DNA of 24,274 bases from Anaerolineae bacterium. Lineage in GTDB: Bacteria; Chloroflexota; Anaerolineae; J102. Location of the stretch: positions 1 to 24,274 of the forward strand of contig JALSPL010000530.1 of NCBI GenBank assembly GCA_026985975.1. The letters run 5' to 3'. The notes beneath the pieces are model-generated. The model was given only the letters and a program-made list of their open reading frames with translations, did not search any database and was not told the origin of the DNA. Position numbers and translations under genes: made by a program. Below are positions 6,604 through 14,304 of this stretch, one piece after another (within the stretch, counting starts at the first letter, position 1; the number at the start of each line of letters is the position of its first letter).

Positions 6604-9195
6604 TCAGATGAGTTTTTCACGGGCCTTGGCGCTGAGATAGTCCATGCTCCAAACCATGATCACGATGGCCCAGACGGCGGTGCCCGCTTTGTCGTATTGG
6701 TTCAATCCCACCCACAGGCGGAATTGCTGGCCGATGCCGCCGCCGCCCACAAAGCCGATGACTGTTGACATGCGGATATTGATATCCCATTGATAGAGAA
6801 TGAAGGCCAGGAATGGCGGCACCAGTTGGGGGACCACTGCATAAACCAGGGTTTGCAGTTTGTTGGCGCCCGTGGCGATGATGGCTTCTACCGGGCCCTC
6901 ATCGATCTGCTCAATGGTCTCAGCGAAGAGTTTGCCCAGGTTGGGGATGTTGTTCAAAATCAGGGCCAACACGCCAGCGAAAGGCCCGGCTCCCACCCAC
7001 GCAGCCATGATCAGGACCAAAATCATGGGCTCGATGGAACGCGTGAGATTGAAGCCCATCTTGAACACATTGTACACGATACGCCCGAACAGGGTGTCGC
7101 CCATGATGTTGCGGGCGGCGAAGAAGCTGAGGGGGATGGCGAAGAAGGAGCTGAAGGTGGTGGCCAGTAGCGCCATCAACAGCGTGATCAACGCCAGATT
7201 GGCCACGGTCTTGACCGTTTTGCTGATGCGCGGCCCCCCGACTATCTCCTCCCAGTTGATGCCGACATAACCAACGCTTCCCGGCGGGCTATCCTCTCCT
7301 ATCTCCATGAGGGGGCTGATTTTCGTTTCCAGATGCACCCGGCCCGATGCGTCGGTGTCGCAGCAATTGGATTTGACCCGCAGGAAGGAGCCATCAGGCA
7401 TCTCCCAGCGGATGGAGACATGGGTGTTGGGGGGCAGATCGTAACCGTCGATGACCAGAGGATCGCCCACATCGCCGCATTGGGGTTGCAGCGCGACGCG
7501 CGGGCCCGAAGCGGGCGGCTGAGGCGCCTCGGCAACGCCGCAAGGCACAGGCAATGGCTGCCGCACCGAATGCGCCTCTGTGGGACGATCGAGAAGATCG
7601 GGCACGGCGAATGCTTTCATCAGCTTCATGCCCGAAGGCAACCCGGTGACCAAATTGGTGAAACTCACCTCGGCCACATTCCAGGACCAGGCGAAGGTGA
7701 CGACGAAGAGAGCCAGAACGATGGCCCATTTACCCCAACGAACGAACAGATTCTGCTTCGGGCTGGCGGGTTTGCCCTCGATGATGCGTTTGCGCAGGAT
7801 GCTGGAGGCGTAATCCAGGGTGGTGACTACGAACATGATAGCCAGGATGGCCGTGGCCATGGCCGAGAACTGATTGAGTCGGATCCACTGGATGACCAAA
7901 AAGCCCAGACCGGCGTCGCTGATGAGACCAATGACCGTGGACATCCGCACATTGATGTCCCAGCGATAGAGGGTGAAAGAGGCGAAAGTCGGCAAGATCT
8001 GGGGGACGACGGCGTAGACAATCACCTGGAGATCATTGGCTCCGGTGGCCCGCACCGCCTCGATGGGACCGGGATCGATGCTTTCGATGGCCTCGGAATA
8101 GAGTTTGCCCAGGGCGGCGATGGTATGAATCATCAGCGCCAGCATACCGCCAAACGGCCCCAGGCCCACCCAGACAGCAAAGATAATCGCCCACATCAAT
8201 GTCTCGATGGAGCGCACGATATTCAAGGACGTGCGCACGATGTAGTAAATCACCCTGGTGACAGGGTTGTGAAACATGAGATTGCGGGCGGCCAGGAAAC
8301 TGATGGGCAGTGCAAAAATCATACCCAAAATCGTGGCCAAAAACGCCAGGGCCACAGTCTCGCCGATCTTCTCCCAAACGAGCTTCAACGTTCGGGTAGG
8401 CTGTAGATTGCCGTAGGGCCGATGTTGCTCCGCCCGCACCTGATGCGTCTGCGTCTGGCCGGGCGGGGGTTGCTCCGAAAGGGGGACAGCTTGTGGGATC
8501 GTGATGACCAGATCGAATCGCCCCTGGTCATCGGTCATAAATTTGGCCTGTTTGTCATCGATGATGACCCGCTGCGCATCGCCGATGGGGTTGAGCCACC
8601 ACACCTCACCCTCGAAGTTCGGGAAAAAGCCCTCGCCATGCAATGTAAGCGTATCGCCCACCGCACCGCATTTCTTATCCAGTATGATTTTGGGATTCTC
8701 GGTGGGCTTGCGATCTGGTTCCGGCAAAGGCTCGACGCAGGGAACCTGAATGGGTGCGGTCGCAACTTTGTCCTCGGTGGCGTATTCCATCAGCTCAGGA
8801 TGGAAAAGCGCCCGGACGTAGGGCACCATGGAATCCCACCCCGTGATCATGCGCTGGGGCTGCACCTCGGTGGAAACAAAAGCCAGCCCATAAATAACGA
8901 TGGCGGCCAACAGCACAGGGATGGAAAACTTGGGGCGGCGTCCCCGGGCGACCTGCCAGGCGTCCCACACATTCCAAACCCAAATCCCCAGCACAGGCGC
9001 AAATAGAACGCCCGTCCCCTGCCATAAAATAAGTGCAATCAGTGCGATAACCGAAAGAAAAATACCAGCGCCGCGCGCATAAAGTCCCAGATAAGCCTGT
9101 CCGGCGCCGGGAATCACAAAAGAAAGAAAAGGCGACAGCCAGTTGCCGCGTGACTCCCGCACCGGGGAGCCGTCAGGATAGCGTCGCTTGCCCAT
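6604..9195 (-). CDS. phnE: Tandem PhnE-type ABC permease with two inserted Ig/IPT-like extracytoplasmic domains
   Basis: The protein has 863 residues, about three times a usual PhnE. Residues about 20-110 hold a TM2-like hydrophobic region (FVIPGAGQAYLGLYARGAG) and a further segment. Permease half A covers about 270-475, with the EAA loop EAIESIDPGPIEAVRATGAN at 368-387 followed by VVPQILP. Permease half B covers about 655-863, with the matching loop ETIEQIDEGPVEAIIATGAN at 759-778 followed by VVPQLVP. The extracytoplasmic loop before each half carries a beta-rich insert: about 168-240 (CGAVGDTLTLHGEGFFPN, TDDQGRFDLVITIP) and about 565-630 (CGDVGDPLVIDGYDLPPN, TDASGRVHLETKI). Each insert follows a PC motif: Cys153/Cys176 in the first and Cys552/Cys573 in the second. 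One chain may supply the whole transmembrane dimer. It is the last gene of the phnD-phnC-phnE cluster. The start ATG has AGGAG 7 nt upstream. Confidence 0.92.
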   Translation of the reverse strand: MGKRRYPDGSPVRESRGNWLSPFLSFVIPGAGQAYLGLYARGAGIFLSVIALIALILWQGTGVLFAPVLGIWVWNVWDAWQVARGRRPKFSIPVLLAAIVIYGLAFVSTEVQPQRMITGWDSMVPYVRALFHPELMEYATEDKVATAPIQVPCVEPLPEPDRKPTENPKIILDKKCGAVGDTLTLHGEGFFPNFEGEVWWLNPIGDAQRVIIDDKQAKFMTDDQGRFDLVITIPQAVPLSEQPPPGQTQTHQVRAEQHRPYGNLQPTRTLKLVWEKIGETVALAFLATILGMIFALPISFLAARNLMFHNPVTRVIYYIVRTSLNIVRSIETLMWAIIFAVWVGLGPFGGMLALMIHTIAALGKLYSEAIESIDPGPIEAVRATGANDLQVIVYAVVPQILPTFASFTLYRWDINVRMSTVIGLISDAGLGFLVIQWIRLNQFSAMATAILAIMFVVTTLDYASSILRKRIIEGKPASPKQNLFVRWGKWAIVLALFVVTFAWSWNVAEVSFTNLVTGLPSGMKLMKAFAVPDLLDRPTEAHSVRQPLPVPCGVAEAPQPPASGPRVALQPQCGDVGDPLVIDGYDLPPNTHVSIRWEMPDGSFLRVKSNCCDTDASGRVHLETKISPLMEIGEDSPPGSVGYVGINWEEIVGGPRISKTVKTVANLALITLLMALLATTFSSFFAIPLSFFAARNIMGDTLFGRIVYNVFKMGFNLTRSIEPMILVLIMAAWVGAGPFAGVLALILNNIPNLGKLFAETIEQIDEGPVEAIIATGANKLQTLVYAVVPQLVPPFLAFILYQWDINIRMSTVIGFVGGGGIGQQFRLWVGLNQYDKAGTAVWAIVIMVWSMDYLSAKAREKLI

Positions 9196-9239
9196 GGCAA
9201 ACTCCTATCGGGAATGAAATCGAAACCAAAGCATTCACG

Positions 9240-10010
9240 CTACAGCTTCTCGCCGCTGACAGTGACGATCTCCGCCTCTTCGCCGTACACTTCCTTGAAT
9301 TTCTCCGGCGTGAGTTCGGTGGGAAGACCATCGAAGACCAGCTCGCCATCCTTCAATCCGATGACCCGGGTGGCGTAGCGATGCACCAGATCAAGAAAAT
9401 GCAGGCTGCAAATCACGGTAATCCCATCCTCCTGATTCAACGTCTCAAGATAGCGGAGAATGGAATGCGCCAGCACCGGGTCCAGGCTGGCCACCGGCTC
9501 ATCGGCCAACATCAGCTTGGGCTCCTGCATCAAGGCCCGGGCGATGGCCACCCGTTGCTGCTGCCCGCCCGAAAGCTGATCGGCGCGATTATCAGCCTTT
9601 TCGGCAATACCCACCCGCTCCAACGCTGCATGGGCTCGTTTATAATCTTCCTCCGGGAAAATATGAAAAAGGCTGGTGACGGGATGGGCGTATCCCAAAC
9701 GCCCCGTCAACACATTTGTCATCACCGTGCTGCGTTTGACCAGATTGAACTGCTGGAAGATCATGCCGATCTGACGACGGATGCGCCGCAGCTCCTTCCC
9801 CTGGGCGGCCGTAACGTCCTTATCATCCCACACCACCTTGCCCTCAGTGGGATCAATCAACCGATTGATGCAGCGCAGCAGCGTGGATTTGCCCGAACCG
9901 GAAAGTCCGATGACAGCCAGAAACTCGCCTTCTTTCACCTCAAAGCTGACATCTTTCAGCGCAACGGTGCCATCGGGAAAAACTTTGGTAAGATGTTCGA
10001 CGCGTAGCAA
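9240..10010 (-). CDS. phnC: Phosphonate-type ABC transporter ATP-binding protein PhnC
   Basis: This 256-residue ATPase has Walker A GLSGSGKS (35-42), a Q-loop at FQQFNL (85-90), signature LSGGQQQR (146-153), Walker B LMLADEP (166-172), D-loop SLDP and H-loop His204 (CSLHFLDL). The opening LRVEHLTKVFPDGTVALKDVSF and the NLVKRSTVMTNVLTGRLGY stretch after the Q-loop are typical of PhnC. PhnC powers uptake of phosphonate, phosphite or phosphate with PhnD and PhnE. The start is TTG at 10010, fixed by AGGAGGTGA 7 nt upstream. No ATG gives a full-length protein. It lies 44 bp before phnE and 193 bp after phnD. Confidence 0.95.
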   Translation of the reverse strand: MLRVEHLTKVFPDGTVALKDVSFEVKEGEFLAVIGLSGSGKSTLLRCINRLIDPTEGKVVWDDKDVTAAQGKELRRIRRQIGMIFQQFNLVKRSTVMTNVLTGRLGYAHPVTSLFHIFPEEDYKRAHAALERVGIAEKADNRADQLSGGQQQRVAIARALMQEPKLMLADEPVASLDPVLAHSILRYLETLNQEDGITVICSLHFLDLVHRYATRVIGLKDGELVFDGLPTELTPEKFKEVYGEEAEIVTVSGEKL

Positions 10011-10017
10011 AGCCTCA

Positions 10018-10023
10018 CCTCCT
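10018..10023 (-). promoter_or_regulatory. Ribosome binding site that fixes the TTG start of phnC
   Basis: AGGAGG on the minus strand is 7 nt before TTG (10008-10010). No other start codon nearby gives an intact first beta strand of the ATPase. Confidence 0.8.
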
Positions 10024-10148
10024 GATTAATGGTCAGACCGAAGGTCAGAAACAAAAAGTCTGGCAAAAGTCGCGGCCTTCGATCTTTTTCATCATCGACA
10101 GCCAAATAGCCCGGCGGTCTGCTGAAGACGACGGGATGGCATAAAAAA

Positions 10149-10185
10149 TGGCAGTCACCTGCTATGGAAAATGAGGTGACTGCCA
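10149..10185 (-). terminator. Strong intrinsic terminator between phnD and phnC
   Basis: A 12-bp stem (TGGCAGTCACCT at 10149-10160, AGGTGACTGCCA at 10174-10185) has a 13-nt loop. On the minus strand it is followed by TTTTTTAT. It sits 18 bp after the phnD stop, inside the operon. It probably lets the binding protein be made in excess over the ATPase and permease. I saw no convincing separate promoter for phnC in the remaining ~125 bp. Confidence 0.88.
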
Positions 10186-10203
10186 CGGAGAGCCGACAAA
10201 ATC

Positions 10204-11100
10204 TTATTTAGCCAGATCCTCGATATTGATGCCCGCTTTGCTCAATTCAGCGCGGAAGGCGTCGTAGAAACTGTCATCAGCTTTTTCAAGCCCTTCGATA
10301 GAATAAAGCTCATTCAGAGCCTTCTTGCCTTCTTCGGAATTGGCGATCTCAAGCAGGGCGTTGACGATCTTGTCTCGATCCGCCTTGGGAAAATCCTTGA
10401 TGAAGGAAACGTTGTCATTGGGAATATCGGCCGTGGTGGCGATGGCAATGACTTTTTCCTTCACGTCGGGAATGTCCTTCTCCACCGAGCTGCGGGCGTC
10501 CACATAGGTGGCGCCGGCGTCGCAGTCGCCGTTGTAAACCTGCGTGACGACATTGTTGTGAGAACCGGCCTCGATGGTCTTGGCGAAATCCTTGTCAGGA
10601 TCGATGCCGTTGGCCTTCAGCATGATGCGGGGCACGATGTATCCGGAGGTGGAATTGGGATCCACCCAGCACATGACCTTGCCTTTCAGATCTTGCAGGG
10701 TTTTGATGCCGCTATCGGCCCGGACAATGATCTGGCCCTTGTAGGAAGTGGAGCCGAAACGCACCGTCACCAGCGCCACGTCCACGCCATATTTTTCATG
10801 AGCCAGCACATAGTTGAAGGTGTTCATCCAGCCGATATGGGCCTTGCCCGCGCCCATGGCCTCACGCACAGCCGCGAAGTCGGTGCCGACGTTGGCCTTG
10901 ATGACCAGACCGGTCTTGTCCTGAATCATCTGCGCCAACTGATCGCCACTGGCGATGATCTCCTGCGTGTCGCCCGAGGGGACGAAAGACATGACGATGG
11001 GATTTTTCTCTGTCCCCAGCTTTGCCTGACCGCCGCAACCGGCCAGCACCAATGCCAGAATCGCCAACAGCATGAATAGAACCATCCAATTTTTCTTCAT
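10204..11100 (-). CDS. phnD: Phosphate/phosphite/phosphonate ABC transporter substrate-binding lipoprotein PhnD
   Basis: The protein has 298 residues. The signal peptide (1-21) ends in lipobox LAGC (Cys22). The mature part is a Phosphonate-bd (PF12974-type) fold with MSFVPSGDTQEI, LVIKANVGTDFAAVREAMGAGKAHIGWMNTFNYVLAH, LKGKVMCWVDPNSTSGYIVPRIML and the C-terminal SFYDAFRAELSKAGI. The STSGY loop corresponds to the ligand-oxyanion-binding S(A/T)SG loop of the family. The start at 11100 is chosen over an upstream in-frame ATG at 11211. It has AGGAGG 7 nt upstream (11108-11113) and leads directly into the signal peptide. Which of phosphonate, phosphite or phosphate is bound cannot be decided. No C-P lyase or phosphite dehydrogenase is in the window. 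Confidence 0.95.
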   Translation of the reverse strand: MKKNWMVLFMLLAILALVLAGCGGQAKLGTEKNPIVMSFVPSGDTQEIIASGDQLAQMIQDKTGLVIKANVGTDFAAVREAMGAGKAHIGWMNTFNYVLAHEKYGVDVALVTVRFGSTSYKGQIIVRADSGIKTLQDLKGKVMCWVDPNSTSGYIVPRIMLKANGIDPDKDFAKTIEAGSHNNVVTQVYNGDCDAGATYVDARSSVEKDIPDVKEKVIAIATTADIPNDNVSFIKDFPKADRDKIVNALLEIANSEEGKKALNELYSIEGLEKADDSFYDAFRAELSKAGINIEDLAK

Positions 11101-11273
11101 GGCAAATCCTCCTTTGAAGAAAGTGACATCATTGTCAGATTGTTTGATGAAAGATGCTTTGGAGCGTGTGGGTGGGAAAACGATGGATTTAAATGGATCT
11201 AACAGGAACATCGGCAGGGTCTGAAGAGAATGGCGCCTCCTGATTGAAAGAATGTAGGAAACCTGACGTCCAT

Positions 11274-11302
11274 ATCATACAACGAAAGCGGAAGTTTGTG
11301 AA
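11274..11302 (-). promoter_or_regulatory. sigma70-type promoter of the phn operon
   Basis: On the minus strand TTCACA (plus 11297-11302), 17 nt, TATGAT (plus 11274-11279). This is 5/6 plus 5/6 consensus with ideal spacing. It implies a leader of about 165 nt to the phnD ATG. No clear Pho-box pair was recognised. Confidence 0.65.
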
Positions 11303-11383
11303 GACCCCAAAATGAGAACATCGCACATTGCCCGAGATTCCATCCTGAATCAGGGAATAAACAGATGACAGACATCAAAAAAT

Positions 11384-11507
11384 GCGGTGATTACCCATAT
11401 CTTACAAAAGCCGCGTCGGCTGTAGACTTTCGAGGTCTGCGAGACCTCGAAAGTCTGGTGGAGCAGTGGCAAGCGGGCCTTGTTATCGACTTATGGGTAA
11501 TCACCGC
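11384..11507. mobile_element. MITE-like 124-bp element with 16-bp terminal inverted repeats
   Basis: The ends are perfect inverted repeats, GCGGTGATTACCCATA (11384-11399) and TATGGGTAATCACCGC (11492-11507). The element is flanked on both sides by the 8-bp direct repeat CAAAAAAT (11376-11383 and 11508-11515), which looks like a target-site duplication. Inside is a perfect 15-bp palindrome with a 3-nt loop (11424-11456). There is no transposase, so it would be a non-autonomous element mobilised in trans. The A-rich target makes a chance duplication somewhat easier. Confidence 0.7.
11424..11456. repeat. Perfect 15-bp inverted repeat with 3-nt loop
   Basis: AGACTTTCGAGGTCT (11424-11438), GCG, AGACCTCGAAAGTCT (11442-11456). 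There is no mismatch in the 15-bp arms. It lies in the middle of the MITE-like element. There is no T-tract on either side, so it is not a typical terminator. Confidence 0.9.
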
Positions 11508-11518
11508 CAAAAAATCTA

Positions 11519-11547
11519 TTGGCGAACAGCAAAATTCATGTTATACT
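11519..11547 (+). promoter_or_regulatory. Extended -10 promoter of hpf
   Basis: TTGGCG (11519-11524), 17 nt, TATACT (11542-11547), with TG at the extended -10 position (11539-11540). The predicted start near 11554 gives a 5' leader of about 205 nt. The -35 begins 4 bp outside the right target duplication of the MITE-like element. Confidence 0.7.
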
Positions 11548-11759
11548 ATGGCAAGGAGTTAGTGTAGTGATGCCTGAACGACGACGACTTTCGGTATGCA
11601 GCAAGCAAGTGGGTTCAAGGAACAGGTGTGCGCGCATGTGGTCTGTTGTTGGATCCGTTTATCGGAGCCGTCCCCGTCACGCGTCCTGCACCCGAACTCT
11701 CTCATCCTCTGGCTGACTTGCCACAGGTCACGCCGGATAATCAAAAGGAGTGTCTCACC

Positions 11760-12332
11760 ATGATGAACCTGATCATCCAGACCCACAATGTAGAGTTGAC
11801 AGACTGGCTGAGACAGTATGTCGAAAAGAAAATAGGACGGTTGGAGAAGTATTTGCCGGATATCGATGAAATCAGAGTGGAGTTACGCGAGGAGCCGACC
11901 CGCAGTGCATCCGATCGGCAGGTGGCGCAGGTGACAGTGCGCAGCCGCCGCACCATTTTGCGGGCGGAAGAGCGCTCCGGCGATATGTTCGCCTCCATCG
12001 ATGCGGTTTCTGATAAGCTGGAACGTCGCATCCGGCGTTACAAGGGCAAGCGGGCCCGGAATCACAAGCGGGCCATTGCCGAAGCCAACATCATGGAAGA
12101 AAGCATGTCTCCGGTAGCCGAGTTGCTGATGGAGGAAGAGGAATCCGATGGCGGCATCGTCAAAACAAAGCGCTTCGAGGTGTATCCCATGGATCCCATC
12201 GAGGCCGCCGAGCAGATGGAGATGCTGGGGCATGACTTTTTCGTCTTTCTCAACGCCGACGAAGGGCAGATCAACGTCCTCTATCGCCGCCGCACCGGCG
12301 ATTATGGGCTCCTGCAACCGGTCATCGCCTGA
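11760..12332 (+). CDS. hpf: Ribosome hibernation promoting factor, long form
   Basis: The protein has 190 residues. The N-terminal HPF/RaiA domain (about 1-105) runs from NLIIQTHNVELTDWLRQYVEKKIGRLEKYL to the hallmark DMFASIDAVSDKLERRIRRYKGK. A charged linker leads to the C-terminal dimerisation domain (about 133-187: IVKTKRFEVYPMDPIEAAEQMEMLGHDFFVFLNA...INVLYRRRTGDYGLLQP). Long HPF dimerises 70S ribosomes into inactive 100S particles under starvation. The start at ATG 11760 has AGGAG 9 nt upstream (11746-11750). The next ATG, at 11763, is also possible. Upstream in-frame sequence lacks family character. A strong terminator follows directly. Confidence 0.95.
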   Translation: MMNLIIQTHNVELTDWLRQYVEKKIGRLEKYLPDIDEIRVELREEPTRSASDRQVAQVTVRSRRTILRAEERSGDMFASIDAVSDKLERRIRRYKGKRARNHKRAIAEANIMEESMSPVAELLMEEEESDGGIVKTKRFEVYPMDPIEAAEQMEMLGHDFFVFLNADEGQINVLYRRRTGDYGLLQPVIA

Positions 12333-12355
12333 CCAAGCTTCAAGAAAATAATATC

Positions 12356-12393
12356 TCGGCCCGTTCCCAGCTTTCGGGGGGCGGGCCGATTTT
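12356..12393 (+). terminator. Intrinsic terminator of hpf
   Basis: An 8-bp GC-rich stem, TCGGCCCG (12356-12363)/CGGGCCGA (12382-12389), is followed by TTTTCT. It lies 23 bp after the hpf stop and separates it from the phosphatase gene. Confidence 0.8.
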
Positions 12394-12419
12394 CTATCAC
12401 CCGCATCGGAAATGCTCTC

Positions 12420-12887
12420 ATGAAAAATGTACTCGTCGTCTGCACCGGAAACGTTTGTCGCTCCCCCATGGCCAAGGCGCTCATCGGCAAAGAGATGGCG
12501 GCGCGCGGCCTGACTGATAATGTGCGGGTGGATTCCGCCGGGACTTACGCCATGGTGGGGCATCCCGCCAGCCAGGGATCGGTCAACGCCATGGCCCAAC
12601 GCGGACTGGATATCAGCGAGCATCGGGCCAAACAACTCACAGCAAACCTGGTGGAGAGGGCGGACGTCATTTTGGTGATGGAGGAGCAGCATCGCCGCTC
12701 TATTTTCGTCACCTGGCCGCGGGCGATTGTGAAAACGCTGCTGCTCAGCGAATTGTCGGGCGATCACGCGGGCATCGATGATCCCTATGGCGGGGAGCAA
12801 TGGGAATATGATCGAACGGCGGAGATTATCGAAGACTATGTGCAGCGGGGGATGCCCATGCTGCTGAAACGCTTGGGCGTGGCGTAA
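12420..12887 (+). CDS. Low-molecular-weight protein-tyrosine phosphatase
   Basis: The protein has 155 residues, standard for the family. The phosphate-binding loop CX5RS is at 8-15 (CTGNVCRS), with nucleophile Cys8 and Arg14. The general-acid Asp lies in the late DDPYGGE motif, about residue 120. Family features VDSAGT and ADVILVME are also present. Such cytoplasmic enzymes dephosphorylate tyrosine residues, often on kinases that control exopolysaccharide export. The related arsenate reductases share the fold, but the DDPYGG loop argues for the phosphatase. No cognate tyrosine kinase is in the window. It follows the hpf terminator by 26 bp with no clear promoter of its own, so it may depend on read-through. 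Confidence 0.92.
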   Translation: MKNVLVVCTGNVCRSPMAKALIGKEMAARGLTDNVRVDSAGTYAMVGHPASQGSVNAMAQRGLDISEHRAKQLTANLVERADVILVMEEQHRRSIFVTWPRAIVKTLLLSELSGDHAGIDDPYGGEQWEYDRTAEIIEDYVQRGMPMLLKRLGVA

Positions 12888-12919
12888 GCAACTTATCCCA
12901 GGGGGCCATCTCGCCCGCC

Positions 12920-12999
12920 AAGATGGACGGGTGATGAAACGAAGATAATCGAAGGGGAAAGAATATTGTCGGCTACGTCCATCAACCTCCGTCCATCTT
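12920..12999. repeat. Separated inverted repeat between convergent genes
   Basis: AAGATGGACGG (12920-12930) and CCGTCCATCTT (12989-12999) are perfect 11-bp arms about 58 bp apart. They lie between the phosphatase (plus) and thiI (minus). There is no clear T-tract. It could be a weak bidirectional terminator or a remnant repeat. Confidence 0.5.
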
Positions 13000-13086
13000 C
13001 GTCATTTCCGCAGCCGGGGCTTCGCCCCATCTCGAATCGCGCCCCGCATTCATCCCCCGCAGAAGCTGACCCTCGCAGGCTCCCTC

Positions 13087-14298
13087 TCAGCGATTGCTCA
13101 CCCCGTCCACCCACCAGCTCGGAAGAATCACTTCGGTCTCGGCCTCGGCCATGAGTTGATCCAACATCCAGGGGATATCCAGGCCCGATTCCGCCTCGAT
13201 CACTTCCTCCAGTTTGGCCGCGGTCGCCACCCGGCGAGGCATGAACAGGGTGCAGGATTCATCGTGGGGCCGGGCGCTGATGTCATACGTGCCGATGCGC
13301 TGAGCCTCATCCAGAATTTCCTGCTTATCGAAGCCGATAAGGGGACGCAGCACGGGGAAACCGGCCGCGTCCTCGATGGCGGCCATATTGGCCAGAGTCT
13401 GGCTGGCCACCTGTCCCAGCGATTCGCCGGTGATCAACGCCCGCGCCCGGTTTTTCCACGCCAGCCGCGTGGCCACTCGCATCATCATGCGCCGATAGAG
13501 GATGGTGCGGAAGCGCTGAGGCGTCTCCACGGCGATGATCTCCTGGGCCGGGGCGAAGGCGATGATGGTGAGACGGATGCGCCCGTGCCATTCCGCCAGC
13601 ACGCTGGCCAGCTCCCGAGCCTTGCGCACGCTGGCGTCATCGGTGTGGGGCTGGCCGTGAAAATGCACCAGATGCAAGCTGAGACCGCGCTTCATCATGC
13701 GCCAGGCCGCCACCGGCGCATCGAAACCGGCGCTGAACAACACCACCGCCCGACCGCTGGCGCTCACTGGCAAGCCTCCCGGCCCGGGCGCGCGAGCGGC
13801 GAAGACATAAGCCTTGTCCTGCACCACCTCCACATAGACCTCGAGATCGGGCTGATTCAGGTCCACCCGGGCGTGCGAGACCTCCCACACAGCCGAGCCC
13901 ACCTCCCGGCCGATATCCATGGAGGTGAAGGGATAATGTTTTTCGGCCCGCTTGGGGCGCACGGCGAAAGAGTCGAAGTCAAGTTCCTGCACCAATTTCC
14001 GGGCCGCGGCCTGCATGGCGGACATGGTCGCTTCAACCTCGGTTCCAACGCTGATGTGAGCGATGCCAAAGACCTTTTGCAATCGGCCCAGGACTTCGGG
14101 CGCATCCTCCGACTTCAGCCCGCGCACCAGCAGCCGGTTGCGGGCGTGGCGCACCCGGGCCTCGGGGAAATCCCCCAGCCGCCGTTGGATGTTACGCTTG
14201 AGAATGCTCTCGAAATAGCTTTGATTGCCCCGTTTCAAACCAATTTCGTGATAATGGATGATGAAAACGGGGGCGTCGGGAATGGGAAAGTGGGGCAT
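13087..14298 (-). CDS. thiI: ThiI-like tRNA 4-thiouridine synthase (THUMP + PP-loop), variant P-loop
   Basis: The protein has 403 residues. The N-terminal ferredoxin-like/THUMP part (about 1-170) has FIIHYHEIGLKRGNQSYFE and the ARNRLLV and VFGIAHIS motifs. The PP-loop adenylation domain follows from about 183. ThiI activates U8 of tRNA with ATP and inserts sulfur, and also feeds thiamine thiazole synthesis in some bacteria. The PP-loop, normally SGGIDSPVA, reads SAGFDAPVA (189-197): Asp193 is kept, but the second Gly and the Ser of SGGxDS are replaced. GESLGQVASQTLANM (291-305) is well conserved. Cys349 in ESCTLFMP matches the catalytic-disulfide Cys. There is no C-terminal rhodanese domain. 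The gene starts 6 bp after the ABC ATPase stop, suggesting one transcript. Confidence 0.88.
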   Translation of the reverse strand: MPHFPIPDAPVFIIHYHEIGLKRGNQSYFESILKRNIQRRLGDFPEARVRHARNRLLVRGLKSEDAPEVLGRLQKVFGIAHISVGTEVEATMSAMQAAARKLVQELDFDSFAVRPKRAEKHYPFTSMDIGREVGSAVWEVSHARVDLNQPDLEVYVEVVQDKAYVFAARAPGPGGLPVSASGRAVVLFSAGFDAPVAAWRMMKRGLSLHLVHFHGQPHTDDASVRKARELASVLAEWHGRIRLTIIAFAPAQEIIAVETPQRFRTILYRRMMMRVATRLAWKNRARALITGESLGQVASQTLANMAAIEDAAGFPVLRPLIGFDKQEILDEAQRIGTYDISARPHDESCTLFMPRRVATAAKLEEVIEAESGLDIPWMLDQLMAEAETEVILPSWWVDGVSNR

Positions 14299-14304
14299 AA
14301 AAAC

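Larger units (their letters stand above)
11101..11759. other. Long intergenic region between divergent phnD and hpf
   Basis: No convincing protein gene is seen. It contains the phnD leader and promoter (minus, 11274-11302), a MITE-like element with flanking duplication (11376-11515), the hpf promoter (plus, 11519-11547) and an hpf leader of about 200 nt. Short open frames here are side effects of the palindrome or leader sequence. Confidence 0.75.

Noticed and set aside
11101..11211. Longer start for phnD at ATG 11211
   Set aside because: The extension would bury the lipoprotein signal. ATG 11100 has an ideal AGGAGG and leads directly into the signal peptide.
11365..11562. 65-residue plus-strand ORF covering the MITE-like element
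   Set aside because: Its sequence is dictated by the palindrome and terminal repeats, it has no ribosome site, and it resembles no protein family I know.
13016..13028. GGGGC-TTC-GCCCC hairpin as the thiI terminator
   Set aside because: The stem is short and no T-tract follows on either strand. It may be chance in GC-rich sequence.
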